Source: Nocardia mikamii NBRC 108933 (lineage in GTDB: Bacteria > Actinomycetota > Actinomycetes > Mycobacteriales > Mycobacteriaceae). Taken from it: a stretch of DNA of 64,000 bases. Under the pieces are notes generated by a model, which saw only the letters and a program-made list of their open reading frames with translations, ran no database searches and was not told the DNA's origin. The stretch is taken from positions 186,001-250,000 of the forward strand of contig NZ_BDCM01000003.1 in the NCBI RefSeq assembly GCF_001613505.1. Direction: 5' to 3'. Positions 37,155 to 45,506 of the stretch are shown here, piece after piece (positions within the stretch are counted from its first letter, which is position 1; each line of letters starts with the position of its first letter). The position numbers and the translations under genes were made by a program.

Positions 37155-38801
37155 GTGACTTCGATATCCCCCGCCCAGCAGGACCTGCTCGACGGTTTCG
37201 TACCGTTTCCGGCCGAACTCGCCGAGAGCTACCGAGCCGCGGGCTACTGGCGCGGCGAACCGCTGGGCGACTTGCTGCGCGACGCCGCCCGCACCCGGCC
37301 TCGGCGAACCGCCCTGCACACCGACGCCGGACCGATCGACTATGCCGAACTCGATCGCCGCGCCGACCGCACGGCCCACGGGTTGCTCGCCTCCGGACTC
37401 GAGCCCGGCGACCGGGTCGTGGTCCAACTGCCCAACGTGATCGAATTCGTGGAGGTGCTGTTCGGGCTCCTGCGCGCCGCGATCGTGCCGGTACTGGCCC
37501 TGCCGGCCCATCGGCAGGCCGAGATCGAACATCTGACCCGGCTCTCCGGCGCCGCCGGCTACATCGTGGCCGACAAGGTCGGCGACTTCGATTACCGCGA
37601 GCTGGCGGCCGCGGTGGCCGAGCGGGTGCCGTCGCTGCGCACGATCTTCGTCCTCGGTGATCCCGGCGCGTACGTCGATCTGAGAACCATTGCGCGCGAT
37701 GGCGATTCGCTGCCGGACGTCGACGCGTCCGGTATCGCGGTGATGCTCGTCTCCGGCGGCACCACCGGCCTGCCGAAGCTCATCGCCCGCACCCACGACG
37801 ACTACCACTACAACGCCCGCGCCAGCGCCGAGGTCTGCGGGCTGACCTCCGACGACGTGTACATGGCGGCACTGCCGGCCGCGCACAACTTCCCGCTGTC
37901 GTGCCCGGGCATTCTGGGCACGGTCGCGGCGGGCGCGTCGATCGTCATGCTGGCCGACCCGAGTCCGGAGAACGCGTTCGCGACCATCGAACGCCACGGC
38001 GTCACCGTGACGGCGGTGGTACCGCCGCTGGCTCAATTGTGGTGTGCGGCAGTGGAATGGGAGGAGGCCGATCTGTCGAGCCTGCGGCTGCTGCAGGTCG
38101 GCGGCGCGAAATTGGCCGAGGTCAACGCTCGCGAGGTGACTCCGGCGCTGGGCGCGACACTGCAGCAGGTGTTCGGCATGGCCGAGGGGCTGATCAACTA
38201 CACCCGCCTCGACGACCCCGAGGAAACGATCGTGGTCTCCCAAGGTCGCCCGCTCTCCCCCGCCGACGAGGTCCGCGTGGTCGATGGCGAAGGCAACGAC
38301 GTCCCACCCGGCGAGGAGGGCGAACTCCTCACCCGCGGCCCCTACACCATCCGCGGCTATTACCGCGCCCCGGAACATAATTCCCGCGCCGTCACCCCCG
38401 ACGGCTACTACCGCAGCGGTGATCTGGTGCGGCAACTACCGAGCGGGCATCTGATCGTCTCCGGCCGGATCAAGGATGTGATCAATCGCGGCGGCGAGAA
38501 CATCTCCTGCGACGAACTCGAGGAACACCTGATGGCCCACCCCGCGGTCCGTCATGCGGCCGCGGTCGGTCTGCCCGACGCGGCCCTCGGCGAAAAGGTC
38601 TGTGCCGTCCTGGTGATCGACGGCGAGATGCCGAGCCTGGTCGAGGTCAAGGAATTCCTCACCGCTCGCGGCCTGGCGACCTACAAACTGCCCGACATCC
38701 TCGAGCAGGCCGACGCGCTGCCGTTCACGGCCGTCGGCAAGATCGACAAGAAGGTCCTGCGCGCCCGCTACGACACGGAGTCCGCGACCGCACAGCGCTG
38801 A
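37155..38801 (+). CDS. nbtT: Salicylate-AMP ligase for siderophore synthesis (NbtT/MbtA-like)
   Basis: The 548-residue adenylating enzyme belongs to the EntE/DhbE/MbtA group (LPAHRQAEIEHL; SGGTTGLPKLIARTHDDY; AHNFPLSCPG; QQVFGMAEGL; INRGGENI). It activates an aryl acid and loads it on an aryl carrier protein. In DhbE, Ser240 and Val337 mark 2,3-dihydroxybenzoate; here the corresponding residues are Cys250 and Ile347. Cys at the first site is the salicylate signature. This fits the convergent salicylate synthase and the nocobactin starter unit. GAGG precedes GTG 37155. The symbol follows N. farcinica usage from memory. Confidence 0.88.
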   Translation: MTSISPAQQDLLDGFVPFPAELAESYRAAGYWRGEPLGDLLRDAARTRPRRTALHTDAGPIDYAELDRRADRTAHGLLASGLEPGDRVVVQLPNVIEFVEVLFGLLRAAIVPVLALPAHRQAEIEHLTRLSGAAGYIVADKVGDFDYRELAAAVAERVPSLRTIFVLGDPGAYVDLRTIARDGDSLPDVDASGIAVMLVSGGTTGLPKLIARTHDDYHYNARASAEVCGLTSDDVYMAALPAAHNFPLSCPGILGTVAAGASIVMLADPSPENAFATIERHGVTVTAVVPPLAQLWCAAVEWEEADLSSLRLLQVGGAKLAEVNAREVTPALGATLQQVFGMAEGLINYTRLDDPEETIVVSQGRPLSPADEVRVVDGEGNDVPPGEEGELLTRGPYTIRGYYRAPEHNSRAVTPDGYYRSGDLVRQLPSGHLIVSGRIKDVINRGGENISCDELEEHLMAHPAVRHAAAVGLPDAALGEKVCAVLVIDGEMPSLVEVKEFLTARGLATYKLPDILEQADALPFTAVGKIDKKVLRARYDTESATAQR

Positions 38802-38876
38802 GCCTCGCCGACGAACAGCCGCCGCCGAACAGCCGTGCCGCCGAACAGGATTCGGCTCAAGCGCCCGGTACGAAGA

Positions 38877-38902
38877 AGCCCGGCGGGAACCCCCGCCGGG
38901 CT
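38877..38902. terminator. Shared terminator of nbtT and nbtS
   Basis: AGCCCGGCGGG and CCCGCCGGGCT form a perfect 11-bp stem with a 4-base loop between the two convergent stops. Confidence 0.78.
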
Positions 38903-38921
38903 CGGTCCGTGTTCCGCTCCG

Positions 38922-40298
38922 TCAGGCTTCGACGACGTACGGCGCTACGCTGCCCAGCTTTTCGCAGGTCTCGGTGAATTCGCGTTCCGGGCGCGACTGG
39001 GAGACGATGCCGGCCCCGGCGCGCAGCCAGGCGCCCTCCGTGGTCTGGTAGATCGCCCGCAGCACCAGCGTGGCCTCCAGCGCGCCGCCAGGCGAAACGG
39101 TCACCACCGCACCGGAATACAGGCCGCGAGCGTCGTGGTCGAGGCGGAACACCGCGTCCACGCCGGTGCGCTTGGGGATGCCGGAGGCGGTCACCGAGGG
39201 GAACAGCATTTCCAGCGCGTCCCAGGCACTCTTGTCCTCGGCGAGGGTGCCCCGCACGGTGGAGGCCAGATGTTGCACGCTGCCGCGTTCACGCACCGCC
39301 ATGAAATCGGAGACGGCGGTGCTGCCCGGCTCGGCCACCGCGGCGATCTCGCCGAACGAGGTCTGCACCGAGATGGCGTGCTCGACGATCTCCTTCGGAT
39401 CACCGACCAGCTCCTCGCGGGCGGCGGCGTCGGCCGTCTCACCGCGGCCGAAGGCGCGGGTGCCGGCCAGCGGCTCGGTCGTCACCACCCGGTGCCGGTC
39501 GACCGAGGCCACCAGTTCGGGACTGAATCCGGCCGCCTCCAGGCCGCCCAGCCGCAACAGGAACGAGCGGGCGGGCGTGTTGTTGGCGCGCCCGAGCCGA
39601 TAGGTCTGCGGAACGTCCACGGGGAAGGGCAGATCCACCTTCCGCGACAGGATCACCTTCTGATACCGCCCGGCCCGGATCTCGTCGACCGCCTCGGCGA
39701 CCCGGCCTCGGTAGTCGGTCGGGTCGATGGTGACATCCACCGGCCGCGGCCGGGCCGGAGGTTGCGCATTCGCCTGGGCGATCAGTTCGTGGATCTCCGC
39801 GGTCTCGCGGGGCGTCGCACCGGACACCCGCACACCGGAGGCGTCGATGCGCACCTCGATGCGCGGAATCATCAGATGCGCCAGGGTGGTTCGGGCCGGT
39901 ACGTGCGCATCGGCGCCCAGCGCCCAAGCGCAGAATTCGAATCCGATCCAGCCGTAGGCGTTGCGCCCCTGCAGCGGGAGCGCGGCCAGCGCCGCGTCGA
40001 CGACCGCGGCCGGACGGCCCTGCCACGGCTCGACGGTGGTCCGGCCCTCCCACTCGACACGCAGTTCGCCGGAATCCAATTCGATGCTGCCGATCGGATC
40101 GGCGGCGAACACCCAGCCGTCGGGACCCTCGTAGCCGACGTACTCGCCGAAGCGGTCGGCCGCGGCGAGCGCCGCCACGGCGTCGGCGGGTGCGATCGCC
40201 GGCGCCGTGCCCGTCACCTCCGTCCCCGTTGCCAGCTGCCCCGTCGCCCCCGGACCGTCCCCGTAACCGTTTCGCACCCGCTCGTCCGTGGTCGACAC
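38922..40298 (-). CDS. nbtS: Salicylate synthase (MbtI/NbtS/Irp9 family)
   Basis: The 458-residue chorismate-utilising enzyme makes salicylate from chorismate through isochorismate. It has the chorismate-binding C-terminal domain: DVTIDPTDYRGRVAEAVDEIRAGRYQKVILSRK with the catalytic Lys, ELVASV, TEPLAGTRAFGRG, VSDFMAVRERGSVQHLASTV with the catalytic His, and SPGGALEATLVLRAIYQ. GGAGG lies five bases before GTG 40298. Two iron boxes lie directly upstream. With nbtT it supplies activated salicylate; the peptide synthetases must be elsewhere in the genome. Confidence 0.93.
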   Translation of the reverse strand: MSTTDERVRNGYGDGPGATGQLATGTEVTGTAPAIAPADAVAALAAADRFGEYVGYEGPDGWVFAADPIGSIELDSGELRVEWEGRTTVEPWQGRPAAVVDAALAALPLQGRNAYGWIGFEFCAWALGADAHVPARTTLAHLMIPRIEVRIDASGVRVSGATPRETAEIHELIAQANAQPPARPRPVDVTIDPTDYRGRVAEAVDEIRAGRYQKVILSRKVDLPFPVDVPQTYRLGRANNTPARSFLLRLGGLEAAGFSPELVASVDRHRVVTTEPLAGTRAFGRGETADAAAREELVGDPKEIVEHAISVQTSFGEIAAVAEPGSTAVSDFMAVRERGSVQHLASTVRGTLAEDKSAWDALEMLFPSVTASGIPKRTGVDAVFRLDHDARGLYSGAVVTVSPGGALEATLVLRAIYQTTEGAWLRAGAGIVSQSRPEREFTETCEKLGSVAPYVVEA

Positions 40299-40306
40299 CG
40301 TTCCTC

Positions 40307-40325
40307 CAAGGTTATGCTTACCTAA
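40307..40325 (-). promoter_or_regulatory. Iron box 1, nbtS promoter
   Basis: TTAGGTAAGCATAACCTTG on the minus strand matches about 14 of 19 positions of the IdeR/DmdR consensus. It lies 9 bases before GTG 40298, over the expected nbtS transcription start. Confidence 0.8.
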
Positions 40326-40335
40326 CTACCAGAGG

Positions 40336-40354
40336 TGAGGTTAGCATTACCTGT
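40336..40354 (+). promoter_or_regulatory. Iron box 2, between nbtS and plsB2
   Basis: TGAGGTTAGCATTACCTGT matches about 13 of 19 consensus positions. It lies near the expected -35 of nbtS and also 20 bases before TATTGT (40374-40379), a -10 candidate for plsB2, so it could affect both directions. Confidence 0.65.
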
Positions 40355-40475
40355 GCTTGCGGGTATTGTGCCGGAGCACACATCGGACTCGCTTTGCGAG
40401 CGTCGTGGCCAACTTCCTGCGCGAATCCGCTTCCGCGAGCTTGAATGGTGGAGCGCCGTCGAGGAGGGGCCCGCC

Positions 40476-42839
40476 ATGATCGATCACGCCGCCGGCAATC
40501 CGGCTCCGAGTACCGCGAAGGATCTGCCGCGCTCGGCGGTGGCCCTGGTCGACGCGGTGTCGCCGGTGGAACGCGAATTGATCGGCGGCTGGCTCGCCGA
40601 GGGCGGGATCGCCGCCGAACTCGGCATCGACGCTCCCGTCACCCAGATCGACCTGGACGCCGCGGCCATCGCCGCCCGGCTCGTCGGCCGCCGCGACGAC
40701 CCGCTGGTGATCCCGATCCGGGTGCTGTGGCTCCCGCCGGAACGAGACGGCGTGCGGCGCACCACCTTCGCCGACCTGGCGCTGTTGAGCGATCCGCGCC
40801 GGCCACACCGGTTGCTCCAGCGCCGGCTGGTGAACAAGGCGCCCGACCGCCATCTCATCCTCACCGGACAGCCCGCGCGGCTCAGCGATCTGCGCGCGAA
40901 CAACCCCGGGGCCGCGGACAGTTCGGAACCGTTCGCGCGGGCGATCGTCCGCGCGGGCACGGTGGCGCTCGAACGCGCCGAACGATCGGTGATCGGCGAC
41001 CGCTACAAGGTCCCCCGGATGGTGGTCGAGGAGATTCTCGACTCCCCCGACTTCCTGCGCCGCCTCGACGCCATCGCCACCGAGACCGGAACGCAACCCC
41101 GCGAGGTGTACCGCCGGGCCGAGAAGGCACTGCGGGAACTCGTGGCCGCGCAGAGCCGGCTGATCTCGGATCTGTTCACCCAGGCGATGCGGCCGGTGCA
41201 CGCCTCGGCCTGGAAGATCGACTGCGACCGGTCCGGACTGGCCGCGCTGCGGCGGCTCAATCGCAACTATCCGCTGGTGTTCCTGCCCTCGCACCGCTCC
41301 TACGTGGACGCATTCGTCCTCGGCGACGCGTTGGCGCGCAACGACTTTCCACCCAACCACGTGATCGGCGGCGCCAATCTCAGCTTCTGGCCGATGGGGC
41401 CGATCGCGCGCCGCACCGGCACCGTCTTCATCCGCCGCAGCTTCGGCGACGACGAGATCTACAAGGCCGTGGTCGAGGAGTACTTCGCCTATCTGCTCGC
41501 CAAACGCTTCAATCTGGAGTGGTATTTCGAGGGTGGGCGCACCCGTACCGGGAAGTTGCGCCCGCCCCGGTTCGGACTGCTGAACTATCTGGCCTCGGCC
41601 ATCCGTTCGCGGCGCATCGACGATGTCATGCTGGTGCCGGTGTCGATCACCTACGAGCGGCTCAACGAACTGGGATCCATTGCCACCGAACAGGTCGGCG
41701 GCACCAAGAAGCCCGAGGGGCTGACCTGGCTGGCCCGCTACATCCGCAGCCAGCAGCATTCCGCGGGGCGGGTCTACGTCCGCTTCGGCGCCCCACTGTC
41801 GGCCCGCGACCGGCTGGCCGCACACGGTGATCCGGAATCGCCGGCCCCGGACAGCGAGGAAGCGACGGACCGGCAGCGTAAGGCCGTGCAGCGCTTGGCC
41901 TTCGAGGTGGCGGTCGGTATCAACGCGGTCACGCCGGTCACGGTCAACGCACTGGTGACGCTGGCCCTGCTGGGTGTGCACGAGCGCGCGCTCACTCTCG
42001 GCGAGGTACGTCAGACGCTGGAGCCGGTCCGCGGATACATCGAGCGGCGCGCCCTTCCGACCGGCGAGCTGGATACGCTGCGCGACGATCAGGGCCTGGC
42101 GGTGGTGCTGGAACAGCTGTCGCTGGCCAAGGTGGTGACGGTCTACCGCGGTGGGCTGGAACCGGTGTATTCGATCGAAGCGGGCGCCCATCTGGAGGCG
42201 GCGTTCTACCGCAACAGCGCGGTGCACTGGTTCGTGGACCGCGCGATCCTGGAATTGGCGATCCTCGAGGTGGCCGACGAACAAGCCGGCGCCGCTCCCG
42301 GTATCGAAGTGATCTGGGATGCGGCCTACCGGCTGCGCGATCTACTGAAGTTCGAATTCTTCTTTCCCGACCGGGTCGAATTCGCGGCGGCGATGAACGC
42401 CGAGTTGCTACTGCTGGATCCGCACTGGGAGCAGCGCGCCAGCGCCGCGGAATTGGTCTGCGCACTGGCGGATTCGGGTTTCATCATGGCGCACCGCGTC
42501 GTGCGGTCGTTCTTCGACGCCCAGCTGGTGGTGGCCGAGCGCCTGGCCGCCGCCGATCCGGCCGCGCCGCTGGACCGCAAACAGTTCGTCGACGAATGCC
42601 TGGCCGTGGGACGCCAGATGCTGCTGCAGCAACGGCTGCACAGCACCGAGTCGGTGTCCTCCGAATTGTTCTCCAGCGCGATGAAACTCGCGGAAAATCA
42701 CGGTCTGCTCGATCCCGACACCCCGGATCTCGCGCGGCGTCGGCGAGAACTCGCCGACGAACTGCGCACCATCGGTATCCGCATTTCCCGTGCGGCCGCC
42801 CTCGACCCGTCCAATCGCGCACCGCAGGGGACAGTGTGA
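40476..42839 (+). CDS. plsB2: Glycerol-3-phosphate acyltransferase PlsB2
   Basis: The 787-residue membrane-associated enzyme acylates sn-glycerol 3-phosphate, the first step of phospholipid synthesis; M. tuberculosis PlsB2 has 789 residues. Motifs: FLPSHRSYVDAF (HxxxxD catalytic pair), GGANLSFWPMGPIARRTGTVFIRR (motif II), WYFEGGRTRTGKLRPP (EGxRxR motif III) and MLVPVSITYERL (motif IV). The RBS GGAGGGG precedes ATG 40476. It overlaps plsC by four bases. An iron box 120 bases upstream is unexpected for a lipid-synthesis gene. Confidence 0.95.
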   Translation: MIDHAAGNPAPSTAKDLPRSAVALVDAVSPVERELIGGWLAEGGIAAELGIDAPVTQIDLDAAAIAARLVGRRDDPLVIPIRVLWLPPERDGVRRTTFADLALLSDPRRPHRLLQRRLVNKAPDRHLILTGQPARLSDLRANNPGAADSSEPFARAIVRAGTVALERAERSVIGDRYKVPRMVVEEILDSPDFLRRLDAIATETGTQPREVYRRAEKALRELVAAQSRLISDLFTQAMRPVHASAWKIDCDRSGLAALRRLNRNYPLVFLPSHRSYVDAFVLGDALARNDFPPNHVIGGANLSFWPMGPIARRTGTVFIRRSFGDDEIYKAVVEEYFAYLLAKRFNLEWYFEGGRTRTGKLRPPRFGLLNYLASAIRSRRIDDVMLVPVSITYERLNELGSIATEQVGGTKKPEGLTWLARYIRSQQHSAGRVYVRFGAPLSARDRLAAHGDPESPAPDSEEATDRQRKAVQRLAFEVAVGINAVTPVTVNALVTLALLGVHERALTLGEVRQTLEPVRGYIERRALPTGELDTLRDDQGLAVVLEQLSLAKVVTVYRGGLEPVYSIEAGAHLEAAFYRNSAVHWFVDRAILELAILEVADEQAGAAPGIEVIWDAAYRLRDLLKFEFFFPDRVEFAAAMNAELLLLDPHWEQRASAAELVCALADSGFIMAHRVVRSFFDAQLVVAERLAAADPAAPLDRKQFVDECLAVGRQMLLQQRLHSTESVSSELFSSAMKLAENHGLLDPDTPDLARRRRELADELRTIGIRISRAAALDPSNRAPQGTV

Positions 42840-44284
42840 ACCTTTCCGAAGCGATTTCCGCCATCCGGACCGGGCCGCAGGGCCCGCGCGTGGCGGCCGT
42901 CTTCGACTTCGGCGGAACGGTGGTCGCGGGCTTCGCGCCCGCCGCCGCGCCGCTGCGCCTGCTACGCGGGCGCGACTCGCGCCGGGCGCTGACCGACACG
43001 ATGCTCTACAGCATTCGCGGTTCGCGGACCGAGGGCGAATACGAGCGGTTCCTGCAGCGCGTCGCCCGGGTATGGGTGGGCCGTTCCGAACAGGAGCTGA
43101 CCGAACTCGGCGAACAGCTCTTCCGCAGTACCGTGCACGGGCACGTGTATCCCGAAGCGTGGCAACTGATCCGGGAGCACGAGGCGGCCGGGCATACGGT
43201 GGTGATCGTCACCAGCCTCACCCGTTTCCAGGTGCTGCCGGTGGCCCGGGAACTGGGCGTGGACCATGTGCTCTACACCGCGATGGCCACCGCCGACGGT
43301 GTGCTCACCGGCTTCACCGAGGGAAAACCGCTGTGGCGCACCGAGAAGGCCGCGGCGGTGCGCCGCTTCGCCGCCGAAAACGATATCGATCCCGCCGGCA
43401 GTTACGCCTATGCCGATGCGGCCCCGGACGTTCCGCTGCTGGAAACGGTCGGCCATCCGGTCGCGGTGAATCCGGGTCCGCGGATGTCGATGACCGCCGG
43501 TGAACGCGACTGGCCGACCCTGACCTTCAAGCCGCGGGACCCGGCGGGTGTCACCGACTTCGCCCGTACCGCGGTAGGTTTCACCGGATTGCTGAGCGGC
43601 GCGGCCTTCGGGGTCGTCTCCCGCGCGGCCACCCGCCGCCACCGCGCGATGGCCGACGCCATGATCGCCACCGCCGCCGACGCGACGCTGCGGACCACCG
43701 GCGTGCGGGTGCGGGTGGTGGGCGCCGAGCACGCCCGGCAGCCCCGTCCGGCGGTCTTCCTGTTCAATCACCAGAGCCAGTTCGACATGGTGGTGTTGGC
43801 CGCGGTGCTGCGCTCGGGATTCACCGCGGTGGTGAAGAAGGAGGTCACCACCAATCCGGTCTTCGGCCCGCTGCTGCGGTTCGCCGAGGCGACCTTCATC
43901 GATCGCTCCGACACCACCGGCGCGAAGGCGGCGCTGGAACCGGTCGTCGACACCCTGCGCGGCGGACTCTCGCTCGTGGTGGCGCCGGAGGGCACGCGCT
44001 CGATGACGCCACGCATCGGCCCGTTCAAGAAGGGCGCCTTCCACATCGCGATCGAAGCCGGAGTGCCGATCATTCCGCTCGTCATCCGCAACGCGGGCGA
44101 AATCGCCTGGCGGAACTCGGCAATCGTGCGCAAGGGCACGGTGGACGTGGCGGTGCTGGCACCGATCGATGTGAGCGGCTGGGATCCCCAGCACATGGAC
44201 GACGACATCGCGCGGGTGCGGCAACTGTTCGTCGATACGCTGCGGGACTGGCCGGTCGACGCGGCGGTGGTGGCGGTGCCCTGA
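42836..44284 (+). CDS. plsC: 1-acyl-glycerol-3-phosphate acyltransferase with HAD-like N-terminal domain
   Basis: The 482-residue protein joins a HAD-IB-like domain (residues 18-245) to a PlsC acyltransferase domain (about 290-450), the layout of Rv2483c. In the HAD half, motif I is DFGGT (residues 24-28): the nucleophile Asp24 is present but the acid-base Asp two residues on is Gly26. Other HAD features remain (IVTSLTR; YAYADAAPDVPLL). The acyltransferase has NHQSQFD (311-317) and PEGTRS (384-389). It produces phosphatidic acid from the PlsB2 product. GTG 42836 overlaps plsB2 (GTGA), so translation is coupled. Confidence 0.92.
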   Translation: MNLSEAISAIRTGPQGPRVAAVFDFGGTVVAGFAPAAAPLRLLRGRDSRRALTDTMLYSIRGSRTEGEYERFLQRVARVWVGRSEQELTELGEQLFRSTVHGHVYPEAWQLIREHEAAGHTVVIVTSLTRFQVLPVARELGVDHVLYTAMATADGVLTGFTEGKPLWRTEKAAAVRRFAAENDIDPAGSYAYADAAPDVPLLETVGHPVAVNPGPRMSMTAGERDWPTLTFKPRDPAGVTDFARTAVGFTGLLSGAAFGVVSRAATRRHRAMADAMIATAADATLRTTGVRVRVVGAEHARQPRPAVFLFNHQSQFDMVVLAAVLRSGFTAVVKKEVTTNPVFGPLLRFAEATFIDRSDTTGAKAALEPVVDTLRGGLSLVVAPEGTRSMTPRIGPFKKGAFHIAIEAGVPIIPLVIRNAGEIAWRNSAIVRKGTVDVAVLAPIDVSGWDPQHMDDDIARVRQLFVDTLRDWPVDAAVVAVP

Positions 44285-44303
44285 CCTCCGGACGCTCCAG
44301 TCG

Positions 44304-45023
44304 CTAGACGCGGCGGCCGAACAACAGCTTCCACGGCATCAGCGCCGATTCCAGCTGCACCTTGAGGCTCATCTTCGACGCGCCCTTGGTGCGCTCCTCG
44401 AAGCGGATCGGCACCTCGGCGATCGAGATGCCCTGCTTGATCGTGCGGTAGTTCATCTCGACCTGGAACGAGTAGCCGTTGCTGTGGATGGACGCCACAT
44501 CGATGGCGCGCAGCGTGTCCGCCTTCCACGCCTTGAATCCCGCGGTCGCGTCCCTGACACCGAGCCGCAGGATCGCGTTGACGTAGAAGTTCGCCCACGC
44601 CGACAGCGCCTTGCGGTACCACTTCCACTCCGCCGCGGTGGAGCCGCCCTCGACGTAGCGGGATCCCAGGACCACACCGGCATCGGAGGTCTCGAGCTTC
44701 TCCAGCATGGCCGGAATCACCTCGGCCGGGTGGGAGAGGTCGGCGTCCATCTGGATCACCACGTCGGCGCCCTGGTCGAGGGCCGCGGTGATGCCGGCGA
44801 TGTAGGCGCGGCCGAGGCCGTCCTTCTCGGTGCGGTGCAGCACACCCACCACCGAGGGCAGGTCGGCGGCCAGTTTGTCGGCGACCTCGCCGGTGCCGTC
44901 CGGGGAGTTGTCGTCGACCACCAGAACATGCAGATCGGCGACCGGTAGTGCGGTCAGCCGCTCCACCGCCACCGGCAGGTTCTCCCGCTCGTTGTAGGTC
45001 GGCACCACCACGGTCACCTTCAC
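44304..45023 (-). CDS. ppm: Polyprenol-phosphate mannose synthase
   Basis: The 239-residue GT2 glycosyltransferase transfers mannose from GDP-mannose to polyprenol phosphate at the membrane, feeding lipomannan, lipoarabinomannan and protein mannosylation. Visible: VVVPTYNERENLP, VVDDNSPDGTGE, DADLSHP (DxD), GSRYVEGGST and the conserved YRKALSAWANFYVN and FKAWK blocks. It is the single-domain form; in M. tuberculosis Ppm1 the same catalytic domain is fused to an Lnt-like membrane domain, which is not adjacent here. GGAGGG precedes GTG 45023. Confidence 0.93.
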   Translation of the reverse strand: MKVTVVVPTYNERENLPVAVERLTALPVADLHVLVVDDNSPDGTGEVADKLAADLPSVVGVLHRTEKDGLGRAYIAGITAALDQGADVVIQMDADLSHPAEVIPAMLEKLETSDAGVVLGSRYVEGGSTAAEWKWYRKALSAWANFYVNAILRLGVRDATAGFKAWKADTLRAIDVASIHSNGYSFQVEMNYRTIKQGISIAEVPIRFEERTKGASKMSLKVQLESALMPWKLLFGRRV

Positions 45024-45125
45024 AAGTCGCCCTCCACTCGATTCGACCTGACTGCGCGTGCCCGGATCCGGGCACGACGTGCTCTGGAGAACCGTAGCCC
45101 ACCCACCTGAGAGGGCACGAGCGGC

Positions 45126-45305
45126 TCAGTCTCTCCCGTCGCGGGCATCCTCGCGGGCATTGCGTTCGCGCACGATCTCGAGCGCCCGCTCGGCGGTGGC
45201 GCGGTCCGGATACGGCCCCATCCGATCGGCGAACCAGCACCGCTTGCCCTGTTCGGCGCGGTGATGTTTGAGGCAGTAGTACCACTGATCGTCGGAATCG
45301 CCCAT
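45126..45305 (-). CDS. Small conserved protein (Rv2049c-like)
   Basis: The 59-residue protein contains WYYCLKHHRAEQGKRCW (two Cys and two His, a possible zinc site) followed by FADRMGPYPDRATAERALE, the actinobacterial pattern of Rv2049c. It ends in an Arg/Glu/Asp-rich helix. ATG 45305 (MGDSDD) is preferred; ATG 45314 would add three residues. It lies 102 bases upstream of ppm on the same strand. Function unknown. Confidence 0.75.
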   Translation of the reverse strand: MGDSDDQWYYCLKHHRAEQGKRCWFADRMGPYPDRATAERALEIVRERNAREDARDGRD

Positions 45306-45402
45306 GCCGATCATCGTCGCATCCGGCGCCCGGCCTGTCAGGAAACCGGCGAATCCGCACGTCGGACTGCCTCGGGCCGGGGCCGAGCGGCGACTGTGGT
45401 CC

Positions 45403-45437
45403 TTGACACACATATGCGTTGAATGTACGTTCATTCA
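45403..45437 (+). promoter_or_regulatory. TetR-controlled promoter of the acyl-CoA operon
   Basis: TTGACA (45403-45408), a 17-base spacer and TACGTT (45426-45431) form a strong sigma70-type promoter. The imperfect palindrome TTGAATGTACGTTCATTCA (45419-45437) covers the -10. Its CGTTCATTC core recurs at the tetR gene at 51105, pointing to direct repression by that TetR. Confidence 0.75.
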
Positions 45438-45506
45438 CAACAAATACCAATTCACTCATCGCGGCGGCGATCCGCTCGCCGGTTCGTCGGAGCAGAAGGA
45501 AGTGCC

